NCBI GenBank assembly: GCA_946886475.1
Contig: CAMPIQ010000106.1
Location: 1 to 13,402, forward strand
Direction: 5' to 3'
Length of the DNA stretch: 13,402 nucleotides
Source of the DNA: an uncultured Chitinophagales bacterium
Lineage (GTDB): Bacteria > Bacteroidota > Bacteroidia > Chitinophagales > Chitinophagaceae
Shown: positions 5,991 through 13,385 of the stretch, one piece after another
Numbering within the stretch: position 1 is the first letter of the stretch
How the letters are laid out: each line of letters starts with the position of its first letter
Program-made: the position numbers and the translations under genes
The notes under the pieces: model-generated
Told to the model about the DNA's origin: nothing
The model's input: only the letters and a program-made list of their open reading frames with translations
Databases searched by the model: none

Positions 5991-7187
5991 ATGCGTTTGC
6001 TTACCTCTATATTGATCCTGATAAGCCTCATGACAATGGCCGGATCCTGTTTGTCCGGAAGGCAGGTGGCCAGAGAATATAAGCTGAACATTCCTGAAGA
6101 AAAAATAATTGAAGATGCTGCTTTGCAATACAGTTATCTGATGAAGCAGGTTCCACCTACCGTTTTTCCAAAAAATTTTGATCCCAAAAAGAACACTTAT
6201 GAATGGAGTTCTTCAGAATGGTGGTGCAGCGGATTCTACCCCGGCAGCCTTTTTTATTTATATGAGGAGACCAAAAATGAAAGTCTCCTTACTGAAGGAA
6301 AAAGAATGCTGGAGCTGTTGAAAAAAGAACAGTTCAATACAGGTACGCACGACCTGGGTTTTATGATGTACTGCAGTTTTGGAAATGCAGACCGGATCCA
6401 GTCAAAAAAAGAATATGAAGACATTCTTGTAAACAGTGCAACATCACTTTCATCCCGTTTCAATGCAAAGGTTGGCTGCATCCGCTCCTGGAATTCCGGT
6501 CCCAATGATTTTATTGTGATCATTGACAATATGATGAACCTTGAATTATTATTCCAGGCATCTAAGCAAACAGGCGATTCATCTTATTATAAACTGGCAG
6601 TTACTCATGCCAATACAACCATCAAAAATCATTTTCGTGCTGATAACAGTTCCTATCATGTAATTAATTATGATCCCTTAACCGGCGCCATCAAAGAAAA
6701 AAAAACGGCCCAGGGGTATAGTAATGAATCTGCCTGGTCGAGGGGACAGGCATGGGGGCTTTATGGATTTGTACTGACATACAGGGAAACCAAAGATCCG
6801 GTTTACCTGGAACAGGCACGGAAGATCGCTGGTTTTGTTTTGGATCATCCCAACCTGCCTGATGACAAGGTGCCTTACTGGGATTTAGATGCCCCTAATA
6901 TACCTGATGCTTTACGGGATGCCTCAGCTGCTGCCATCCTGGCTTCCGCGTTACTGGAATTATTTACCTATGTTCCTGATGAAAAATATTTTTCTGCAGC
7001 CGAACGAATGCTTCAAACTTTATCATCACCCCATTACAGGGCACAGCCAGGTACCAATGGGGGTTTCATTATAAAACATGGTGTAGGACATTTCCCTGCC
7101 AAAACAGAGGTTGATGTTTCGCTGAGTTATGCTGATTATTATTTTATTGAGGCGATGAAAAGGTATAGGCTGGCTACCCGCCAATAG
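5991..7187 (+). CDS. GH88 unsaturated glucuronyl hydrolase, lipoprotein
   Basis: The 398-residue product matches glycoside hydrolase family 88, which removes the 4,5-unsaturated uronic acid left on oligosaccharides by polysaccharide lyases, by hydration of the double bond. The signature regions are present: GTHDLGFMMYCSFGN (D121 corresponds to the catalytic Asp), FIVIIDNMMNLELLF (D179, the second key Asp), GYSNESAWSRGQAWGLYGF (residues 242-260) and PYWDLDAP followed by RDASAAAI. The N terminus (MRLLTSILILISLMTMAGSC) ends in a lipobox-like AGSC with C20 as the likely lipidated residue, so it acts in the periplasm or on the cell surface. No lyase, SusC/D pair or regulator is adjacent, so it is not part of a visible polysaccharide utilisation locus. 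Its stop codon lies inside a short direct repeat (7180-7213). Confidence 0.93.
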   Translation: MRLLTSILILISLMTMAGSCLSGRQVAREYKLNIPEEKIIEDAALQYSYLMKQVPPTVFPKNFDPKKNTYEWSSSEWWCSGFYPGSLFYLYEETKNESLLTEGKRMLELLKKEQFNTGTHDLGFMMYCSFGNADRIQSKKEYEDILVNSATSLSSRFNAKVGCIRSWNSGPNDFIVIIDNMMNLELLFQASKQTGDSSYYKLAVTHANTTIKNHFRADNSSYHVINYDPLTGAIKEKKTAQGYSNESAWSRGQAWGLYGFVLTYRETKDPVYLEQARKIAGFVLDHPNLPDDKVPYWDLDAPNIPDALRDASAAAILASALLELFTYVPDEKYFSAAERMLQTLSSPHYRAQPGTNGGFIIKHGVGHFPAKTEVDVSLSYADYYFIEAMKRYRLATRQ

Positions 7188-7213
7188 CTACCGGCCAATA
7201 GCTGATGGCCATT
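7180..7213 (+). repeat. Short 14-bp-period direct repeat at the GH88 3' end
   Basis: GCCAATAGCT occurs at 7180-7189 and again at 7194-7203. A third degenerate start (GCCATT) follows at 7208, so the units are spaced exactly 14 bases apart. The first unit contains the last GH88 codon and its TAG stop. No gene function is implied; it looks like a small local duplication. Confidence 0.6.
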
Positions 7214-7226
7214 GGTCTGGTCTTCC

Positions 7227-7258
7227 TTTCTGTCAATCTGGCAAAGAATATTCTTTTG
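7227..7258 (+). promoter_or_regulatory. Candidate htpG promoter with overlapping palindrome
   Basis: TTTC (7227-7230), a 20-base spacer and TTCTTTTG (7251-7258) match the Bacteroidota promoter consensus at 3 of 4 and 7 of 8 positions. The -7 element overlaps a perfect 14-base palindrome, AAAGAATATTCTTT (7243-7256), which could be an operator. A leader of about 60 bases before the ATG at 7328 would result. No CIRCE element is seen. Both elements are short, so this is tentative. Confidence 0.35.
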
Positions 7259-7327
7259 GAACATCTGTTGATAAATAATGGAGCCGGCAACGGCAATCTA
7301 AGAATTACAATAAAACATATACTCAAC

Positions 7328-9214
7328 ATGGTACAGGAAAAAGGAACGATATCCATACATACAGAGAACATCTTTCCCATCATTAAAAAATTTCTATACT
7401 CCGATCACGAAATATTCTTACGCGAACTGGTGAGCAATGCCGTGGATGCCACGCAAAAGATCAAAAGACTGTCCTCTCTTGGGCAATACAATAAGGAACT
7501 GGGCGATATTACCATCCAGGTAAGCGCAGACCAGGAAGCAAAGACGCTGACGGTTTCTGACAAGGGTTTGGGTATGACCGCAGAGGAGATCAAAAAATAT
7601 ATTAACCAGATCGCCTTTTCAGGTGCTACAGAATTCATGGAAAAATTCAAGGAGGCCAAAGACGCCAATGAGATCATTGGACGGTTCGGGCTTGGATTTT
7701 ATTCGGCATTTATGGTAGCAGATAAAGTTGAGATCCAAACACTGTCGTACCAGGATGGAGCCGAACCAGCGGGTTGGATCTGCGATGGAAGTACGGAGTT
7801 TGAGATCACAGAAGGTACTAAAACAGAAAGAGGAACAGATGTGATTCTTTATATCAATAAAGACAATGAAGAGTTCCTTCAGGAGCGTAAAATTGAAGAG
7901 ATCCTTAATAAATATGCGAAATTTTTACCTGTGCCGGTACAATTTGGTACAAAACAGGAATCTGTTGAAGATGGACAGGATGAAAATGGTGAAACAAAAT
8001 ATAAGTCGGTTGATGTTCCCAATATCATCAATAATCCCAACCCTATCTGGACAAAGCAACCCGGCGAGTTAAAAGATGAAGACTATCTTTCTTTCTACAG
8101 GGAACTATATCCGTTTTCAGAAGAACCGTTGTTCTGGATACACCTGAATGTAGACTATCCATTTCATCTCACCGGTGTATTGTATTTCCCCAAGCTTAAA
8201 AATGATTTTGAGGTACAGCGGAATAAGATCAAACTGTTTTCAAGGCAGGTGTTTATTACGGATGAAGTAAAAGATATCGTTCCTGAATTTCTGATGTTAT
8301 TGCATGGCGTGATAGATTCCCCGGATATTCCGCTGAATGTGAGCCGTAGTTTTTTACAGGCCGACAGCAATGTAAAAAAGATCAACAGTTATATCACCAG
8401 GAAGGTAGCCGACAAATTGAATGAGCTGTTCAGGAAGGACAGGAAGGCTTATGAAGATAAATGGAATGATATAGGACTGTTTGTAAAATATGGTGCCATC
8501 AGTGACGAAAAGTTTTATGAGAAAGCTAAGGATTTTGTGCTGCTCACCAATACCGGGAATGAACATTTTACACTGGAAGAATACCAGGCCAAAGTAAAAG
8601 ATTTCCAGACCGGCAAGGACGAAAGGATCGTGTATCTCTACACGATAGATGCAGAAAGGCAGGATGCTTATATACAATCGGCCAGAAGAAAGCATTATGA
8701 TGTGCTGGTGATGAATTCGCCGATCGATAATCATTTTATGCAGCACCTGGAAATGAAACTGGAAAAAACCTCATTCAAACGGGTTGACGCGGATGTACTT
8801 GATAAACTGATTCAGAAAGATGATCAAAGCAAGCACGAATTGACCGAAGATGAATCTAACAAACTAAAAGAGGTATTTGAAAAAGCAATCAGCAATTCCA
8901 ATATGAAAGTGGAGGTTGAAAGCCTGTCATCAGAAGAACTACCCGTAACCATAACCATGGAAGAGTGGATGCGCAGGATGAAGGATATGGCGAAAATGGG
9001 AGGTGGAGGAATGAATTTTTACGGTTCATTACCGGATTCTTACAAAGTTGCCGTGAATGCAAACCATCCATTGGTTTCTAAAATATTACAATCAGAAGGT
9101 GAACAGCAAACAGCGCTTGCCAAACAGGCCTATGATCTTGCCCTGCTTTCACAGGGTATGTTGAAAGGAAGTGAGCTCACTGCGTTCGTTCAAAGAAGTG
9201 TCAATCTTATCTGA
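7328..9214 (+). CDS. htpG: Molecular chaperone HtpG (Hsp90)
   Basis: HtpG is the bacterial Hsp90, a cytoplasmic homodimeric ATPase chaperone acting with DnaK on client proteins. The start at 7328 gives 628 residues beginning MVQEKGTISIHTENIFPIIK, the normal family N terminus. The open frame extends 41 codons further upstream, but that part is not Hsp90-like. The GHKL ATPase domain has E33, N37 and D40 in RELVSNAVDA, D78 in DKGLGM, and the glycine-rich lid motif GRFGLGFYSAF at 118-128. A middle domain follows (VPNIINNPNPIWTKQP, FPKLKNDFEVQRNKIKLF, FITDEV, PLNVSRSFLQ), then the C-terminal dimerisation domain ending GSELTAFVQRSVNLI. No key residue is missing. The hypothetical gene starts 14 bases after the stop and is likely co-transcribed. 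Confidence 0.98.
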   Translation: MVQEKGTISIHTENIFPIIKKFLYSDHEIFLRELVSNAVDATQKIKRLSSLGQYNKELGDITIQVSADQEAKTLTVSDKGLGMTAEEIKKYINQIAFSGATEFMEKFKEAKDANEIIGRFGLGFYSAFMVADKVEIQTLSYQDGAEPAGWICDGSTEFEITEGTKTERGTDVILYINKDNEEFLQERKIEEILNKYAKFLPVPVQFGTKQESVEDGQDENGETKYKSVDVPNIINNPNPIWTKQPGELKDEDYLSFYRELYPFSEEPLFWIHLNVDYPFHLTGVLYFPKLKNDFEVQRNKIKLFSRQVFITDEVKDIVPEFLMLLHGVIDSPDIPLNVSRSFLQADSNVKKINSYITRKVADKLNELFRKDRKAYEDKWNDIGLFVKYGAISDEKFYEKAKDFVLLTNTGNEHFTLEEYQAKVKDFQTGKDERIVYLYTIDAERQDAYIQSARRKHYDVLVMNSPIDNHFMQHLEMKLEKTSFKRVDADVLDKLIQKDDQSKHELTEDESNKLKEVFEKAISNSNMKVEVESLSSEELPVTITMEEWMRRMKDMAKMGGGGMNFYGSLPDSYKVAVNANHPLVSKILQSEGEQQTALAKQAYDLALLSQGMLKGSELTAFVQRSVNLI

Positions 9215-9228
9215 TTCAAATTTAAAGC

Positions 9229-9627
9229 ATGATCAATCCTTCTGAATTAAGATTAGGCAATATCATTTTATATAAAACAGGCACCAGGATCATTCCGGTG
9301 CCTGTTGATTTTTCCCATTTCGAATCAATGGCCAAAGGTGATGTGGCCTCTTTCTTCCCTTTACTTTTAAAGCCGGAATGGTTTGAAAAATGCGGTTTCA
9401 TTGAAAATAAAAAATACGCCCTGTATCCTGAAGCAAGAGAATTCGTTCTTGTTCTGCCAGTACAGGGAAATAATAAGAACGAGGTGTATGGCTATATGAA
9501 AAACAATAAGGAATGTTTTGCCAGGGCTACAGTAAATGATTTACCTGTGAGTGGAAATGTTTTTAATGTGCATGGCCTTCAGAATTTATATTATGGACTT
9601 ACAGGTAAGGAAATGGTGATAAGGTAA
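9229..9627 (+). CDS. Conserved hypothetical protein with LQNLYYxLTG ending
   Basis: The 132-residue protein starts MINPSELRLGNIILY and ends with HGLQNLYYGLTGKEMVIR. It has no signal peptide or membrane segment. The opening ELRLGN and the closing LQNLYYGLTGKE, with a PLLLKPEWFEKCGF segment between, match a family I remember from Bacteroidota genomes and their phages, in which the ending is usually HxLQNLYFALTGEEL. No function is known to me. It begins 14 bases after htpG on the same strand and converges with the 9641-9862 gene, the stops being 13 bases apart with no clear terminator between. Confidence 0.8.
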   Translation: MINPSELRLGNIILYKTGTRIIPVPVDFSHFESMAKGDVASFFPLLLKPEWFEKCGFIENKKYALYPEAREFVLVLPVQGNNKNEVYGYMKNNKECFARATVNDLPVSGNVFNVHGLQNLYYGLTGKEMVIR

Positions 9628-9640
9628 TTGCCATAAACAT

Positions 9641-9862
9641 TTATTTCAAATATTTGAACACCCTTTTCCTGTATAGTTCCAGTTCCTCCAGGGTGGAGAA
9701 CTCATCAAATTTTTGAGGGTGATTTCCTTTCCTTATCAACATCACTTTTTCACCATTGACGATTGTAGATTTTGCTTTGGAGAATATTTGTTCAAGTTCA
9801 TGCCGGTCGTTCAGTGTTTGCAGCTCCTCGATCTTAGCAACGTCAATTTGATATGGAGTCAT
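9641..9862 (-). CDS. Conserved small hypothetical protein (73 aa)
   Basis: The 73-residue product has the segments VAKIEELQTLNDRHELEQIF, KAKSTIVNGEKVMLIRKG and FDEFSTLEELELYRKRVFKY. I recall very similar short proteins in many Bacteroidota, always of unknown function. It is predicted to be soluble and alpha/beta, with two amphipathic helices around a beta-hairpin (KSTIVNGEKVMLIR). The ATG at 9862 is the only good start. It lies 42 bases after the stop of the TPM gene on the same strand, so it could be the last gene of the lemA operon; no terminator is visible between them. Confidence 0.8.
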   Translation of the reverse strand: MTPYQIDVAKIEELQTLNDRHELEQIFSKAKSTIVNGEKVMLIRKGNHPQKFDEFSTLEELELYRKRVFKYLK

Positions 9863-9904
9863 TATTAAATACGAATTAGCGCTATCAACAGCTTAAGTTT
9901 ATTA

Positions 9905-10705
9905 TTACCAGCTTCCACCTGCTCCGCCGCCGCCAAAACTTCCGCCTCCAAATCCGCCGAAGCCTCCACCTCCTCCGCCAAAGCCTCCGCCACTGCTTCC
10001 TCCAAAACCACCGGGGAAAATTACAGGTCCGCCAAAACCGCGGTATCCTCTTCTTGACATGTAACCACCACCTCTTCCCCCACCACCGCTATTGAAGAAC
10101 ATGATCACTAAAAATAAAATGATCCCGACTATGATCTTGCCCAAACTAAATCCACCCTTACCCTTTTTATCCCTGTAGCCTTCAGGTGCAGCGTATTCAC
10201 CCTGTGCTGCCTGAATCAGTGCACTGGTTGACTTATCGAAGGCGGAATAAAAATTTCCCGCTCTCATTTCAGGTACCAGCAATTCATCATAGATATAACC
10301 GGCCGTCATATCCGGGATGGCGCCTTCAAGGCCTCTTCCTATTGCAATGAATGCTTTTCTCCTGCCTTCTTCTTCCTCACCGGTTGATACCAGTATCACA
10401 ATACCATTGTCAAACTTTGCACCACCTACGCCCCAGGTTTCTCCCAGTTCAGTTGCAAATGGAGCAGCTTCATAGTCATGTAGCGTGGGAAGCACCACAA
10501 TAGTGATCTGGTTGGAAGTGGAATCATCATATGCTACCAGTTTTGCTTCCAGTGCATGAATCTGTTCGGGCGTCATGATGGATGAGGGATCTTTCACCAG
10601 TATATTAACAAGCTTTGGCGGATTGGGCCGGGGTGGCAATACCTGTTTCTGCCCGAAAGCAAAACCAAAGACTAATAAGGCTATGATAACAACAAGCTTC
10701 TTCAT
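9905..10705 (-). CDS. TPM-domain membrane protein with glycine-rich tail (YgcG-like)
   Basis: The 266-residue product has a signal peptide (MKKLVVIIALLVFGFAFG, cleaved near residue 19). A TPM domain (Pfam TPM_phosphatase family) spans about residues 33-170, with ILVKDPSSIMTPEQIHALEA, QITIVVLPTL, WGVGGAKFDNGIVILVS and IGRGLEGAIPD. A membrane helix lies at about 186-204 (LGKIIVGIILFLVIMFF). The tail is glycine-rich (GGFGGSSGGGFGG and similar) and ends GGSW, typical of this family. The TPM domain would be periplasmic. Some TPM proteins have acid phosphatase activity, and plant homologues act in photosystem II repair; the bacterial role is unclear. It is three bases from the upstream TPM gene and is the third gene of the lemA-TPM-TPM operon. 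Confidence 0.93.
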   Translation of the reverse strand: MKKLVVIIALLVFGFAFGQKQVLPPRPNPPKLVNILVKDPSSIMTPEQIHALEAKLVAYDDSTSNQITIVVLPTLHDYEAAPFATELGETWGVGGAKFDNGIVILVSTGEEEEGRRKAFIAIGRGLEGAIPDMTAGYIYDELLVPEMRAGNFYSAFDKSTSALIQAAQGEYAAPEGYRDKKGKGGFSLGKIIVGIILFLVIMFFNSGGGGRGGGYMSRRGYRGFGGPVIFPGGFGGSSGGGFGGGGGGFGGFGGGSFGGGGAGGSW

Positions 10706-10708
10706 TAT

Positions 10709-11167
10709 TTACCTGCCAAAAACAATTTCATCCGGTAATTCATTCTTATCTGTATCTCTCTCGTAGGGAAAATAATGATGCAGGGCATCACCAATATCCT
10801 TAATGCAATGACATAAACCTTCTGCAAGGTGCTGATGCCTGAAATGGGCCATCATTTTCTGTATCTCATCCTGCCAGTAACGACTTCCCACTTTTTCATG
10901 GATCCCTTTATCTCCCAGAATGGCAGCCTGATGGTCTTTCACCGCCACATATATAAGCGTGGCATTCCTGTCTTTGGTCTGGTCCATTTTCATCTGAAGA
11001 AACAATTCACCTGCGCGGTCCATGGGATCTACAAACCTGCACCTGCTCTCAACGAACAGTCTTACCTCCCCACTGGTGCGCATTTCAGCCTCCCGGATGG
11101 AAAGGAGCAGTTGCTCCTTCTCCGCGGGAGTAAAGAATTCTTTTTGTTTTTTCCAGAAAAGTTTCAC
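10709..11167 (-). CDS. TPM-domain protein without signal peptide
   Basis: The 152-residue protein is a second, diverged TPM domain: FFTPAEKEQLLLSIREAEMRTSGEVRLFVE, RNATLIYVAVKDHQAAILGD, then the helix-rich LAEGLCHCIKDIGDALHHYF. It lacks the signal peptide, membrane helix and glycine tail of its neighbour. The start is GTG at 11167, directly after the TAG stop of lemA, so translation is probably coupled to lemA. The next in-frame ATG would remove 28 conserved residues. In many bacteria a short TPM protein is encoded between LemA and a YgcG-like protein, which suggests a joint membrane-associated function. A few bases before the GTG there is only a weak ribosome binding match (ATAGG), consistent with coupling. 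Confidence 0.9.
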   Translation of the reverse strand: MKLFWKKQKEFFTPAEKEQLLLSIREAEMRTSGEVRLFVESRCRFVDPMDRAGELFLQMKMDQTKDRNATLIYVAVKDHQAAILGDKGIHEKVGSRYWQDEIQKMMAHFRHQHLAEGLCHCIKDIGDALHHYFPYERDTDKNELPDEIVFGR

Positions 11168-11803
11168 CTATCGTGCATTTGTTGTGTCAGGAGTTCTATT
11201 CACCGGAGGATTTGCATTATCAAAATTTACCCTTGGTGCATTTTGTGCGCCTGCATCTGCTTCAAATGGCGGCCGGACACCAAATCCAAAAATTCCTGCG
11301 AAAATATTGGCCGGGAAGGAGCGCACCTTTTTGTTGTAGACATTCACCACTTCATTAAAACGGTTGCGTTCCGTATTGATCCTGTTTTCCGTGCCCGCAA
11401 GTTCATATTGAAGATTCCTAAATGCATCATTTGCACGCAGGTTAGGATAGTTTTCCGTAACCATTAATAATCGTCCGAGCGCCTGGCTTAATTCACCCTG
11501 GGCAGCCTGGAATTCTGCCATTTGTTCCGGTGTAACCTTGGTTGGATCCACCTGAATGGAAGTAGCTCTTGCCCTGGCATTGGTAACTGCTTCAAGCGTA
11601 CCTCTTTCAAAAGAAGCTTCGCCTTTTACAGTTTCAACCAGATTAGGTATCAGATCCATTCTTCTCTGGTAAGCGCTTTGAACATTACCCCATGCAGTTT
11701 TTACATTCTCATCTGCCGTTACCATTCCATTATACTGGCCACATCCCCAGAATATAAATATGACCACTAAACCCAGAACAATCCAGAGTATAGGATTTTT
11801 CAT
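11168..11803 (-). CDS. lemA: LemA family protein
   Basis: The 211-residue product starts with an N-terminal membrane helix (PILWIVLGLVVIFIFWGC), followed by the LemA coiled-coil domain: YNGMVTADENVKTAWGNVQS, YQRRMDLIPNLVETVKG, ARARATS, LMVTENYPNLRAN, AGTENRINTERNRFNEVVNV and RSFPANIFAGIFGF. The cysteine after the helix is not in a good lipobox (FWGC), so a helix anchor is more likely than lipidation. The C-terminal region after about residue 180 is proline- and asparagine-rich and variable. LemA proteins are helical membrane proteins of unclear function. It is the first gene of the three-gene operon with the two TPM proteins, 87 bases downstream of pgk on the same strand. No strong promoter match is visible in that gap. 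Confidence 0.95.
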   Translation of the reverse strand: MKNPILWIVLGLVVIFIFWGCGQYNGMVTADENVKTAWGNVQSAYQRRMDLIPNLVETVKGEASFERGTLEAVTNARARATSIQVDPTKVTPEQMAEFQAAQGELSQALGRLLMVTENYPNLRANDAFRNLQYELAGTENRINTERNRFNEVVNVYNKKVRSFPANIFAGIFGFGVRPPFEADAGAQNAPRVNFDNANPPVNRTPDTTNAR

Positions 11804-11890
11804 TTTTGATTTTTTTGTTGATTAAAAGTAATTATAAATAACTGATGAGATGCATCAAATCACGCACCACAAACAAACTGTGCAATAATG

Positions 11891-13081
11891 TCACTTCAGC
11901 GCTGCAATACCGGGCAATTCTTTTCCTTCAAAATATTCAAGCATGGCACCGCCGCCGGTGGAAACATAACTGACATCATCGGCGTATCCAAACTGGTTGA
12001 CAGCCGATACACTGTCACCGCCCCCTACCAGGGAATATGCTCCTTTTCCCGTTGCCTCAGCAACTGCTTTTGCAATGGTTTTTGTGCCATGCTGGAAATT
12101 TTCCATTTCAAAAACGCCCATCGGTCCATTCCATAAAATGGTTTTTGAATCCAGTATCACTTTGGTAAACGTTTCACAGGCCATTTGTCCAATGTCAAGT
12201 CCCATCCAGCCATCCGGAATGGTATTACTTAATGAAGAGGATACTTCAGCATCAGCCGCAAACCTGTCGGCAATAATAGAATCGTCAGGAAGGTGGATGC
12301 AAACGCCTTTGGCTTCTGCTTTGGATAATAATTCTTTGGCAGTATCGAGTTTGTCTTCCTCTACAAGTGAATTTCCAACCTGACCACCCATGGCCTTATA
12401 GAAGGTATAGGCCATGCCACCACCAATAATGATATCGGTGGCCCTTTCCAACAGGTTCTCAATGATCATGATTTTATCGGAAACCTTAGCGCCACCGATG
12501 ATGGCAGTAAAAGGTTTTTCTGAACTATTCAAAACCTTTTCAGCGCTAATAACTTCTCCCTCCATCACAAGGCCAAACATTTTATTTTCGGGCGAAAAGA
12601 ATTTTGCAATGACAGCAGTGGATGCATGAGCCCTGTGAGCTGTTCCAAATGCATCATTTATATAGACATCTCCAAGTTTTGAAAGTTTTTCCGCGAACGC
12701 TTCATCACCTTTTTCTTCTTCTTTATAAAAGCGGAGATTTTCAAGCAACAAAACCTGCCCGGGTTGTAGATCTTTTGATTTTTGAACAGCTTCATCCCCT
12801 ATGCAATCATTGGCAAATTGAACTTCTGTTCCCAATAGTTTAGATAAATGAGGGAGGATATGCTTTAATGAATATTTTTCGGCGGGACCTTCCTTTGGCC
12901 GGCCAAGATGAGACATCAGGATCACACTTCCACCATCATCCAGTACCTTTTTTATAGTGGGGACAGCAGCTGTTATCCTGGTATCATCAGTAATGTTGAA
13001 TTCTTTATCAAGCGGTACGTTGAAATCCACACGGATCAGTGCTTTTTTACCCTTGAATGGAAAGGTTGAAAATTTCGACAT
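11891..13081 (-). CDS. pgk: Phosphoglycerate kinase
   Basis: Pgk converts 1,3-bisphosphoglycerate and ADP to 3-phosphoglycerate and ATP in glycolysis, and the reverse in gluconeogenesis. The 396-residue product has the normal length and all signatures: RVDFNVPLD (residues 17-25), [46 protein letters not shown], the hinge-side [18 protein letters not shown] and the C-terminal nucleotide loop [10 protein letters not shown] with [13 protein letters not shown]. The ATG at 13081 is preferred. A TTG nine codons upstream lies within the predicted -7 promoter element and would add a non-conserved extension. The gene has its own candidate promoter at 13106-13138. The adjacent genes are not related to glycolysis. 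Confidence 0.98.
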   Translation of the reverse strand: MSKFSTFPFKGKKALIRVDFNVPLDKEFNITDDTRITAAVPTIKKVLDDGGSVILMSHLGRPKEGPAEKYSLKHILPHLSKLLGTEVQFANDCIGDEAVQKSKDLQPGQVLLLENLRFYKEEEKGDEAFAEKLSKLGDVYINDAFGTAHRAHASTAVIAKFFSPENKMFGLVMEGEVISAEKVLNSSEKPFTAIIGGAKVSDKIMIIENLLERATDIIIGGGMAYTFYKAMGGQVGNSLVEEDKLDTAKELLSKAEAKGVCIHLPDDSIIADRFAADAEVSSSLSNTIPDGWMGLDIGQMACETFTKVILDSKTILWNGPMGVFEMENFQHGTKTIAKAVAEATGKGAYSLVGGGDSVSAVNQFGYADDVSYVSTGGGAMLEYFEGKELPGIAALK

Positions 13082-13105
13082 AATAACTGGAATGGTTAAG
13101 GAAGG

Positions 13106-13138
13106 CAAATTTAAGGCTAAGAGGTTGAATGAGAGAAA
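13106..13138 (-). promoter_or_regulatory. Candidate pgk promoter, -33 region within tandem repeat
   Basis: On the minus strand TAAATTTG (13113-13106) is a full match to the Bacteroidota -7 consensus, 24 bases before the pgk ATG. Exactly 21 bases upstream, the same spacing as in three of the rRNA elements, is TTTC (13138-13135), one base off TTTG. That -33 element and most of the spacer lie in the first unit of the tandem repeat. The -7 match is good and the -33 match imperfect. Confidence 0.5.
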
Positions 13139-13227
13139 AGAGGTTAAAGGAGAGAAAAGAGGTTAAAGGAGGGGAAAGAGGTTGAAAGAGGGGGAAAGAG
13201 GTTGAAGGAGGGGCTAAGAGGTTAAAT
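13115..13227. repeat. Purine-rich tandem repeat, six units of 19-20 bp
   Basis: The core AAGAGGTT recurs at 13119, 13138, 13157, 13176, 13196 and 13216, giving spacings of 19, 19, 19, 20 and 20 bases. Each core is followed by GAA or AAA-type purines and a G-rich stretch (for example AAGGAGGGGA). The first and last cores share the flank GGCTAAGAGGTT. The plus strand is almost pure purine and the minus strand almost pure pyrimidine. No reading frame makes a sensible protein. The array lies between pgk and the right end of the window. Confidence 0.93.
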
Positions 13228-13385
13228 GCCCTCATCGATTGGGACATTCAAAAAAACAAACTGTATCTAATAACCAAAACGCAAATAAATTAATTCCTGT
13301 CTGGTTCAATACCGTTGAAGAAAAGCCTCTTGCTAACTATCGAAAGAATTTAATTGTAGGCCAACAACCAGCCTCAGGCGGTTAA
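13218..13385 (+). other. Possible frameshifted coding remnant in the right-end intergenic region
   Basis: After the tandem repeat no complete gene is present. Two overlapping plus-strand frames look protein-like. The frame beginning TTA at 13222 reads LNALIDWDIQKNKLYLITKT and stops at 13291-13293. The frame ending in TAA at 13383-13385 reads NKLIPVWFNTVEEKPLANYR and ends QQPASGG. A single-base shift near 13285-13290 would join them into one C-terminal fragment. Neither has a good ATG start. I recognise no family. Chance is a real alternative given the short length. Confidence 0.25.

Noticed and set aside
7205..7327. Upstream extension of htpG by 41 codons
   Set aside because: Hsp90 proteins start at the MVQEKGTISIHTEN segment. 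The extension has no homology I know and begins in a short direct repeat.
9645..9658. Perfect palindrome TTCAAATATTTGAA at the convergent gene ends
   Set aside because: It encodes the last residues (FKYLK) of the 73-residue protein, is A/T-rich, and has no T-run of terminator type. Chance explains it.
10829..11467. 212-codon plus-strand frame opposite the lemA and TPM genes
   Set aside because: It is antisense to two well-supported genes, has composition typical of a shadow frame (rich in C, H, I, F) and no recognisable domain.
13047..13247. 66-codon frame on the minus strand across the tandem repeat
   Set aside because: Its proline, serine, leucine and phenylalanine repeats come directly from the pyrimidine-rich array, and it overlaps the pgk start in another frame.
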